A stretch of DNA of 10,308 nt, taken from positions 1 to 10,308 of the forward strand of contig DATDIX010000345.1 of the NCBI GenBank assembly GCA_036520835.1. Reading direction: 5' to 3'. This document shows, piece after piece, positions 5,458-10,308 of the stretch. Position numbers and translations under genes: made by a program. Position 1 is the stretch's first letter. Every line of letters starts with the position of its first letter. This DNA comes from VBAT01 sp036520835. GTDB taxonomy: Bacteria; Bacteroidota; Bacteroidia; Chitinophagales; Chitinophagaceae. Below the pieces are notes generated by a model. It saw only the letters and a program-made list of their open reading frames with translations. It was not told where the DNA came from and ran no database searches.

Positions 5458-5478
5458 GAATTTTGAAATTGGGAAATT
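5458..5478. repeat. Dispersed copy of GAATTTTGARATTGGGAAATT
   Basis: This 21-bp stretch matches 1349-1369 downstream of rpsD with one difference. Here it lies just upstream of hmgA, in a run of GAAATTG-like heptamers (about 5441-5478). The second inverted arm present near rpsD is absent, so this copy cannot form the same hairpin. Confidence 0.55.
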
Positions 5479-5529
5479 GAACGCAGGAAATGCTGAATCG
5501 CTATTTATCCAACTCCAGGGATACCATCA

Positions 5530-5544
5530 GGAAATAGTATTTCC
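5530..5544. promoter_or_regulatory. 15-bp palindrome in the hmgA upstream region
   Basis: GGAAATAGTATTTCC is a perfect inverted repeat with 6-bp arms and a 3-bp centre, 93 bp upstream of the hmgA start, in the 216-bp divergent spacer. Its size and place suit a dimeric regulator binding site, but no regulator gene is nearby and AT-rich palindromes of this size arise by chance. Tentative. Confidence 0.3.
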
Positions 5545-5601
5545 ATTTTCGTTTGTCAATGAAATAAGTGAAATTCCGTTTGAATGGCATTAATTTCAGA
5601 T

Positions 5602-5632
5602 TTTGTCCCGGTTATTATCCGGGTTAGATTGC
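5602..5632 (+). promoter_or_regulatory. Promoter candidate for the metallophosphoesterase, with internal inverted repeat
   Basis: TTTG at 5602-5605, a 19-bp spacer and TAGATTGC at 5625-5632 match the Bacteroidota promoter layout, with two mismatches in the -7 element. Transcription would begin near 5638-5640, giving a leader of about 15 nt before the TTG start. The spacer contains the inverted repeat CCCGG-N7-CCGGG (5607-5623), which would place a possible operator between the two promoter elements. Confidence 0.45.
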
Positions 5633-5653
5633 ATTCAAATTTAATGATCTTTC

Positions 5654-6148
5654 TTGACCCGCATCGGACTAATATCAGACACCCATGGATTCCTGGACGA
5701 GAATGTTTTCAAACATTTTGAAAACTGTGATGAAGTTTGGCATGCAGGTGATTTTGGGGATATTGGATTAGCTAATGAGCTGGCAGCCCGAAAACCTATC
5801 AAAGGTGTTTATGGCAATATTGACGGGCAGGATATCAGAACTATTTATCCTGAACAATTGGTATTCATATGCGAAGAAGTGAAAGTTATGATCCGGCATA
5901 TCGGCGGGTCGCCACCCAGGTATAATCCCGGGACAAGAAAAGAATTAGCCATTCATAAACCCCAACTTTTCATTAGCGGCCACTCCCACATTTTGAAAGT
6001 GATCTATGATGACCAGATCAACTGCCTCCACATGAATCCCGGCGCTGCAGGTAAGCAAGGATGGCATAAAGTAAGAACGATCATCACTTTCGCCATTGAC
6101 GGCAAAGACATGAAAGACTGTAAAGTCATTGAACTTGGAAAAAGGTAA
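5654..6148 (+). CDS. YfcE/MJ0936-family metallophosphoesterase, TTG start
   Basis: This 164-residue calcineurin-like phosphoesterase binds two metal ions and likely hydrolyses a phosphodiester or phosphomonoester in the cytoplasm; the substrate cannot be read from sequence. Motifs in order are GLISDTHG (D9, H11), WHAGDFGD (D33), GVYGNIDG (N55), RHIGG (H82) and SGHSH (H110, H112), followed by MNPGAAG. All metal-binding positions expected of the family are present and the length is normal. The start must be the TTG at 5654: an in-frame TGA lies at 5645-5647 and no ATG precedes the GLISDTHG motif. Its translation otherwise begins at the usual family position. The aminotransferase gene follows 38 bp later and could be co-transcribed. 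Confidence 0.9.
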   Translation: MTRIGLISDTHGFLDENVFKHFENCDEVWHAGDFGDIGLANELAARKPIKGVYGNIDGQDIRTIYPEQLVFICEEVKVMIRHIGGSPPRYNPGTRKELAIHKPQLFISGHSHILKVIYDDQINCLHMNPGAAGKQGWHKVRTIITFAIDGKDMKDCKVIELGKR

Positions 6149-6186
6149 TAGACTTTATCGTACCTTACTGTTATAAATCATCTTTT

Positions 6187-7290
6187 ATGGATCGTCGCCA
6201 GGCCCTCCGGCAAAGTGCTCTCGCTGTTGCCGCTTTTGCCTTCAGCCGTGATAGTTTTTCCCGTGATGCTGAACGGATCATTAACACTTATGGTGGTCCG
6301 CCCGCCAATTTTATCAAACTTAGTTCCAACGAAAACCCTCATGGCCCTTCACCGGCTGCACGAAAAGCGATGATGGATGCGGTGAATGGTTCCAATCGTT
6401 ATCCCTGGGAGGTGACGACGCAATTGAGAGAGAAGATCGCATCGCTGTATGGATTAACGAAGGAGCATGTCGTCATGGGGGCCGGTTCGTCTGAACTGCT
6501 GGGGCTGGTATCGGTGATGGCGGCTTTGCAAAAAGGAAATGCCGTAGCGCCTGATCCTACTTTCCGGCTATGGATGCCTGCTGCCAGGAAATTTGGGTTG
6601 CCGATCAAACTGGTTCCGCTTACTTCCGGTAAAATAACTGATCTCCAAAGAATGAAAGACAGCATGGACGCTAATACGAAAATGGTGTACATCTGTAACC
6701 CGGGCAACCCCACCGGTACGATCATACCCGCTGGTGAATTAGAAACATTCATCAAAGACATAGCGCCTAAATGTATTGTTCTGTTAGATGAAGCGTATAC
6801 GGAGTTCAGCGATGAGCCATCTATGGCCAAATGGGTGAACGATTACCCTAATCTTGTAGTAGCTAAAACTTTCTCTAAAATATATGGTATGGCAGGAGCC
6901 CGTGCCGGTTTTGCGTTAGCTCACCCGCAAACTATAAAACAACTGAGCGATCTGCAGCCCTGGTCCAATGCTGGCACCAGCGCTGTTTCACTCGCCGGGG
7001 CAATGGCTTCTTTGCAGGATCAGGAATTTGTCAGTTTTTGTAAAAAGGAAAATCAAAAGGCCCGTTCAGTTTTTTACTCTGCGTTAGAGAAAGCAGGCAT
7101 GCCTTATATAAACTCGCATACCAGTTTTGTTTACTTCGACTCCTCCCCTTACAACAAAGACGTAACAGCATTGCTTGAATCGAAACAGATCATCGGCGCC
7201 CGGTCATTTGAAACGGGCAGCAAATGGCTGCGGCTAAGTGTCGGCACGGTTGAAGAAATGCAGCAAGTAGCTACTGCTCTAAAAAGCTGA
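6187..7290 (+). CDS. HisC-like PLP-dependent aminotransferase with twin-arginine-like leader
   Basis: This 367-residue fold-type I aminotransferase resembles histidinol-phosphate aminotransferase. Landmarks are LSSNENPHGPSP (45-56), GAGSSELL (98-105), NPGNPTG (171-177), the PLP-ring aspartate in LLDEAYTEF (D201), the Schiff-base lysine in TFSKIYGMAGARAGF (K231), R239 for the cofactor phosphate, and the substrate-carboxylate arginine in WLRLSVG (R349). The N-terminus MDRRQALRQSALAVAAFAFS has an RR pair followed by a short hydrophobic stretch, like a Tat signal, before the enzyme core begins near residue 30. Export of a cofactor-loaded enzyme by Tat is plausible. No his-operon genes are nearby, so a role other than histidine synthesis is likely. 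It may share a transcript with the phosphoesterase gene; TACCTTAC at 6159-6166 is a poor promoter match. Confidence 0.88.
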   Translation: MDRRQALRQSALAVAAFAFSRDSFSRDAERIINTYGGPPANFIKLSSNENPHGPSPAARKAMMDAVNGSNRYPWEVTTQLREKIASLYGLTKEHVVMGAGSSELLGLVSVMAALQKGNAVAPDPTFRLWMPAARKFGLPIKLVPLTSGKITDLQRMKDSMDANTKMVYICNPGNPTGTIIPAGELETFIKDIAPKCIVLLDEAYTEFSDEPSMAKWVNDYPNLVVAKTFSKIYGMAGARAGFALAHPQTIKQLSDLQPWSNAGTSAVSLAGAMASLQDQEFVSFCKKENQKARSVFYSALEKAGMPYINSHTSFVYFDSSPYNKDVTALLESKQIIGARSFETGSKWLRLSVGTVEEMQQVATALKS

Positions 7291-7296
7291 TAAAAA

Positions 7297-7429
7297 AGAG
7301 GCTGTCCCAAAAGTCGTTAATCGTCATTGCGAGGGAGGAACGACCGACGCAATCTGCTTTATAATCAATTGATGAATTCAAGCAGATCGCTTCACTTTGT
7401 TCGCGATGACGACTTTTGGGACAGCCTCT
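7297..7429. mobile_element. 133-bp MITE-like hairpin element with 21-bp perfect terminal inverted repeats
   Basis: The ends 7297-7317 and 7409-7429 are perfect 21-bp inverted repeats containing GAGGCTGTCCCAAAAGTC. Inside are further paired segments: CGTCATTGCG (7322-7331) against CGCGATGACG (7402-7411) with one mismatch, overlapping the outer right arm, and ATCTGCTT (7352-7359) against AAGCAGAT (7380-7387). The inner CGTCATTGCGAGG ... GATGACG sequence resembles widespread REP-like elements of Bacteroidota. The element sits between two convergent genes. There is no coding capacity, and I see no clear target-site duplication. On the minus strand the outer stem ends in CTCTTTTTTA, so it can act as a terminator for the gene at 7437-7868. 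Confidence 0.75.
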
Positions 7430-7436
7430 CAATACA

Positions 7437-7868
7437 TTACATTCCGGGGAACCATGGTCTGCCCACAATCTCCCTGAATGGCCATGGAACTGCAGCAAGT
7501 ATCAATATCAAAGCGATCAGCAATAACCAACCCGTCGCTTTATAGTTTAGGGCCTTTGCTTTTCTCCTCGCTACAGTGATCAGGGCAATAGCAATGATCA
7601 TCATCAACGGGTGTTCTACCCAGTAGAAACGATATGTAGTATCCTTCATTAATTCAACTCCTGCAGGCAGTCCTTTCCAAATACCATACCTGCCAGCGAT
7701 CAACTGGTAAATGCCTATTACAAACATGATATGAGCAGATATGAGCAACCACAGGCTGCTGCTGCGGATGCTTTGCTTTTTTGCAAAAGCACCAAATAAT
7801 GTTACCAGCAAAAGAACAAGGATGATCCAGCGAAGTACGCTGTGTAAATGAAGCATTCCGGTCTCCAT
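7437..7868 (-). CDS. Small four-helix membrane protein, cytochrome-b-like
   Basis: This 143-residue integral membrane protein has four predicted helices at about 11-28, 38-58, 84-100 and 112-128. Histidines at the helix ends or inside (H7 and H9 in LHLHSVLRW, H46 in ISAHIMFV, H86 in VEHPLMM) recall membrane heme b proteins. Similar short Bacteroidota proteins starting LLHLHSxLRW are, as I recall, often annotated as cytochrome B; that label is uncertain. The C-terminus has PWPFREIVGRPWFPGM, probably outside the last helix. No signal peptide apart from the first helix. The ATG at 7868 is 12 nt from the predicted transcription start; M5 would be an alternative. It is followed by the hairpin element acting as a terminator. 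No functional partner is visible. Confidence 0.85.
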   Translation of the reverse strand: METGMLHLHSVLRWIILVLLLVTLFGAFAKKQSIRSSSLWLLISAHIMFVIGIYQLIAGRYGIWKGLPAGVELMKDTTYRFYWVEHPLMMIIAIALITVARRKAKALNYKATGWLLLIALILILAAVPWPFREIVGRPWFPGM

Positions 7869-7886
7869 AGCAATTAATTTAGTGAC

Positions 7887-7917
7887 TAAAACTACAACAG
7901 CCTATGGGTTCATCAAA
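7887..7917 (-). promoter_or_regulatory. Promoter candidate for the four-helix membrane protein
   Basis: On the minus strand TTTG (7917-7914), a 19-bp spacer and TAGTTTTA (7894-7887) match the Bacteroidota promoter with one mismatch in the -7 element and exact spacing. Initiation near 7880 would leave about a 12-nt leader before the ATG at 7868. This suggests the gene is transcribed separately from the two genes upstream of it. Confidence 0.5.
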
Positions 7918-7938
7918 AAATGTTTTCTTTTTTGCTGC

Positions 7939-8829
7939 TTAAGCCGCCTGCGACTGTTGTCTCAGTTTTGCCTGTACCAGCAAGGCATGTAACACTTCAG
8001 TAGAAAACCCATGTAATAAAAGACGGAATGCAGCGCCGGTAGTAGGCAATGGTATCATCGGGTGTTTGTTGTTCAGCGCTGTTAATTTTTCCGGGCAATC
8101 CATAATGGTAGCCGCATAAATACCGATCACTTCATCCAGTTGCAGGGAATTCGATGCACGCCAGAAATCATTATCGGTTAAAAAGAACTGGTAGATGGGA
8201 GTAAAAATCTCGATAGCCGAAGCCAGGTCAAGGAAATTGGTCCATTTGTCCCGGAAATTCTCAAACGGGATGGGCGTTGTTGAAATAGCATTGAAATTCG
8301 GGTTGGATATCCTTTCAATAGAAGTCCTTTTTTCTTCAATGGCTTTATTAAGGTTAATGATGAAATTATACAGGTTAAGATCATGCTCCAGGAACATATT
8401 CTTCTTTATATCTTTTACGGCCACTGGTTTCAAAGGATTCATGGGAATGTCATCAGCTCCTTTTACATTGTCTTTTAAGAACCGCAATACTTCCGAACCT
8501 AAATAAAAATGCCTTAGGATGAGAAAATTTGCTTCAGGTGTAATGAAATATTTCATTCCGAAATAAAGACAGCGGTGAAGCATTTTGGGCGCATTGATCA
8601 GGTTCGGAATGAACATTTTAAAGAACTGCATGAGCAAAATAAAAAGACGTGCAAAAATCTTGACAATAGGATAAAGAAACTGCCTTGTCTTCCGGCTGGA
8701 GTCATATAAAAATGCGGCTTTAGCATCCGGGTCAAAGGGAACACTCTTATCAATAAACAACGTGTGCCAGTGACTGGGATTTCGGCTGTCATTGATCATT
8801 TGCTCAAAATGAGACCGGGTGTGCAGCAT
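7939..8829 (-). CDS. Unrecognised helical protein downstream of the ketosynthase fusion
   Basis: This 296-residue protein belongs to no family I can name with confidence. It appears mostly alpha-helical. Residues 52-79 (FLYPIVKIFARLFILLMQFF and on) form one strongly hydrophobic, Lys/Arg-interrupted segment that could be a membrane-associated helix. Further helices carry E/H residues: ITPEANFLILRHFYLGSE (E99, H107, E113) and FLEHDLNLYNFI (E148, H149, D150), which could in principle bind metal. A conserved-looking late segment is IPLPTTGAAFRLLLHGFSTE (259-278). The tail is Gln/Ala-rich. The start codon lies 10 bp after the stop of the ketosynthase gene, so the two are almost certainly co-transcribed and likely act in one pathway. 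There is no Shine-Dalgarno. Confidence 0.8.
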   Translation of the reverse strand: MLHTRSHFEQMINDSRNPSHWHTLFIDKSVPFDPDAKAAFLYDSSRKTRQFLYPIVKIFARLFILLMQFFKMFIPNLINAPKMLHRCLYFGMKYFITPEANFLILRHFYLGSEVLRFLKDNVKGADDIPMNPLKPVAVKDIKKNMFLEHDLNLYNFIINLNKAIEEKRTSIERISNPNFNAISTTPIPFENFRDKWTNFLDLASAIEIFTPIYQFFLTDNDFWRASNSLQLDEVIGIYAATIMDCPEKLTALNNKHPMIPLPTTGAAFRLLLHGFSTEVLHALLVQAKLRQQSQAA

Positions 8830-8839
8830 ATCAGTTCAT

Positions 8840-10308
8840 TTAAAAGTTATCAATTTCTTCCAGTTGCATTTTATACAACCTGGCGACCACTTTGGCTGTT
8901 TTCACTATCTTCTTAGCCATCGCTTCTGTTAACAGTTCCGATTGTATGGCTTTTTCAAATCTTTCAAAATGATTCTCATTACTGTCACTGCTTTCATGGT
9001 ACAGAAAGAATGAGACCTGGTTATCCTGCAGATCCAGTTGATTCTTTATTGCCCTTCCCCATTTGCCCGATACCCTGTTTCCCAATCCTTCAATGATAAA
9101 CATGGCGCCCAACAGGTCAAACGGGTCTGGCTGGCTGGCCCGGTGAAACATAAAAGCGCTTAAAGCTTCACTGCCGATATTTTTTTGCCCGGTCACAATT
9201 TCTTCCTCTTTTCCCCCGCAATTAATATAATTCTTTTCCAGGAGCTGGTAATCCCTGTGCTCATCTGAAGAATGACGGATAAAAGAAGAACGGACCTGGA
9301 AATACTCCATACTTACATTCGATGCTGCCCTGGCTATCCACTGGGAACCATCAATGACCTGCTGCCTCAAATTTACCAGCAATCTTTTATAAGTTTCCAA
9401 TGACAGGTTACCGGAAAATATCTTTTGCACAACAGGCACCTGCTGTAAGGAATTTTCAAAATCGATCCAAACGGTTGTCAGTTGACGTACCAGCCACTCC
9501 TGCACGGGGCCATTGCCCGCCCTTATTTCAGGAGCTTTTACAAGGGCTATATCTTCAAGGGGAATATTCTTCTTTCCCTCTTCCACTACTGTCAGTTGCA
9601 TGAACCCGGTAATAAAACGGCCGCTTTCAGGCACCATGCAAAGTATTTTCTGACCCGGTTTCAATTTGTTACTGTATAATAATTCTTCCAGCATCACGAA
9701 AATAGAAGCAGAGCCCACATTTCCCTTTGTATACAAATTAGTGAACCATTTATCATCCGGTATCTCAAGCCCGCCCTGTTTAAGCAGGTTGATGATCTGT
9801 GGTTTGAAATGGTGCGACGAATAATGGCAAACCAGCCAGTCAATATTTTTTTCATTGATCCGCTTTTCATCTATTAGTTCAAAGAAACGACGAACCCCCA
9901 GCTTGACAATGTTGTCAACCAATTGCATGTCCTGCATTAAATTCACAGCGCCGGCCTGATTTGCTTCACTTACATCATTATAATCAAGCCAGGTTTTTTG
10001 CACGGCCCCATTGTTACCTTTCAAACCACCTGCATACATGCACAGATCATATTCATGCGCATAAGAACGAATATCTATCCAATCTATCTCCAATGCCGTT
10101 CTTCCCAGTTCAGGTGTTGGTTGCAATAAAAAAGCTCCCGCCCCATCGCTCAGCATCCACCGGAGAAAATCAATTTCCACCGGCAGGTTATTATCCTGTA
10201 AAACAGATTGGTGAAGAAAACGTTGCGACTTGAACATACGGCTGGCTAATTCGCCGGCACAACAAATGGCGTTTTGCATTTCACCCGACCTTACCTGCAT
10301 ATACGCAT
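8840..10308 (-). CDS. FabH/DarB-type beta-ketosynthase fused to a heme-oxygenase-like domain (5' end outside window)
   Basis: The frame is open to the window edge, so the start is missing; residues are counted from the first in-frame Met (10300). Residues 1-238 are the C-terminal two thirds of a KAS III enzyme: DFLRWMLSDGAGAFLL (44-59), VCHYSSHHF (H159, likely the active His), KWFTNLYTKGNVGSASI (N194, likely the active Asn), then GQKILCMVPESGRF. The wording closely resembles StlD/DarB ketosynthases of dialkylresorcinol and flexirubin synthesis, as I recall them. The active Cys should lie just outside the window. Residues about 265-486 look like a heme-oxygenase-like fold: SSDEHRDYQLLEKNY (H348), FIIEGLGNR (E404) and FLYHESSDSNENHFERF (H435, D439, H444), a pattern seen in diiron oxidases of this fold. 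One polypeptide may thus condense acyl chains and oxidise a product. Confidence 0.82.
   Translation of the reverse strand, partial: AYMQVRSGEMQNAICCAGELASRMFKSQRFLHQSVLQDNNLPVEIDFLRWMLSDGAGAFLLQPTPELGRTALEIDWIDIRSYAHEYDLCMYAGGLKGNNGAVQKTWLDYNDVSEANQAGAVNLMQDMQLVDNIVKLGVRRFFELIDEKRINEKNIDWLVCHYSSHHFKPQIINLLKQGGLEIPDDKWFTNLYTKGNVGSASIFVMLEELLYSNKLKPGQKILCMVPESGRFITGFMQLTVVEEGKKNIPLEDIALVKAPEIRAGNGPVQEWLVRQLTTVWIDFENSLQQVPVVQKIFSGNLSLETYKRLLVNLRQQVIDGSQWIARAASNVSMEYFQVRSSFIRHSSDEHRDYQLLEKNYINCGGKEEEIVTGQKNIGSEALSAFMFHRASQPDPFDLLGAMFIIEGLGNRVSGKWGRAIKNQLDLQDNQVSFFLYHESSDSNENHFERFEKAIQSELLTEAMAKKIVKTAKVVARLYKMQLEEIDNF

Noticed and set aside
5644..5721. ATG at 5644 as start of the phosphoesterase
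   Set aside because: It is in a different frame from the GLISDTHG motif and reaches TGA after about 25 codons.
6399..6830. 143-codon minus-strand frame inside the aminotransferase gene
   Set aside because: It lies wholly opposite a well-supported PLP enzyme; the product shows no family features.
7271..7545. Short frames on both strands across the hairpin element
   Set aside because: They are created by the inverted repeats, and no start context or homology is visible.
7899..7938. A/T-rich run after the 296-residue protein as an intrinsic terminator
   Set aside because: The only pairing is A run against T run, with no GC stem; part of it is better explained as the promoter for the next gene.
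1..10308. tRNA, rRNA or known riboswitch in the window
   Set aside because: No cloverleaf-like segment, rRNA motif or riboswitch core was recognised in any spacer on either strand by eye.

Overview
The window reads as a chromosomal piece of a Bacteroidota genome, most likely in or near the Chitinophagaceae. The evidence is the protein style of RpoA, S4, S11, S13 and L36; A-rich start contexts with no Shine-Dalgarno sequence; promoter candidates of the Bacteroidota form TTTG-N19-TAnnTTTG; and hypothetical proteins of types I associate with that phylum. The family placement is inference.

Positions 1-3623, all minus strand, carry the alpha ribosomal operon. Read in the direction of transcription it is infA, rpmJ, rpsM, rpsK, rpsD, rpoA and rplQ (cut by the window edge). 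A strong intrinsic terminator (3661-3693) and a near-consensus promoter (3639-3646) lie just before infA, so the operon looks like its own transcription unit. Its upstream neighbour is an unknown gene (3746-4138) rather than secY or map. The spacers are long for a ribosomal operon (72-193 bp), and nearly every one holds a different small repeat or palindrome: an octamer array, a CCCCTAAAGGGG inverted pair, an ATTGGGAAATT palindrome, a CCCC/GGGG hairpin, a REP-like TTCGACA palindrome, and two degenerate heptamer arrays flanking rpmJ.

Positions 3746-5437, minus strand, hold an unknown 130-residue protein and a homogentisate 1,2-dioxygenase (tyrosine/phenylalanine catabolism). Positions 5654-7290, plus strand, hold a YfcE/MJ0936-type metallophosphoesterase with a TTG start and a HisC-like PLP aminotransferase with a twin-arginine-like leader. 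A 133-bp hairpin element with 21-bp perfect terminal inverted repeats (7297-7429) fills the gap to the convergent genes that follow.

Positions 7437-10308, minus strand, hold a small four-helix membrane protein with its own promoter, and a tight two-gene unit: a 3'-complete ketosynthase of the FabH/DarB type fused to a heme-oxygenase-like (putative diiron) domain, followed 10 bp later by an unrecognised 296-residue helical protein. This last pair, probably in lipid-derived secondary metabolism, is the most promising candidate for new biochemistry. The short tandem repeats in the ribosomal operon are the most unusual DNA-level signal.
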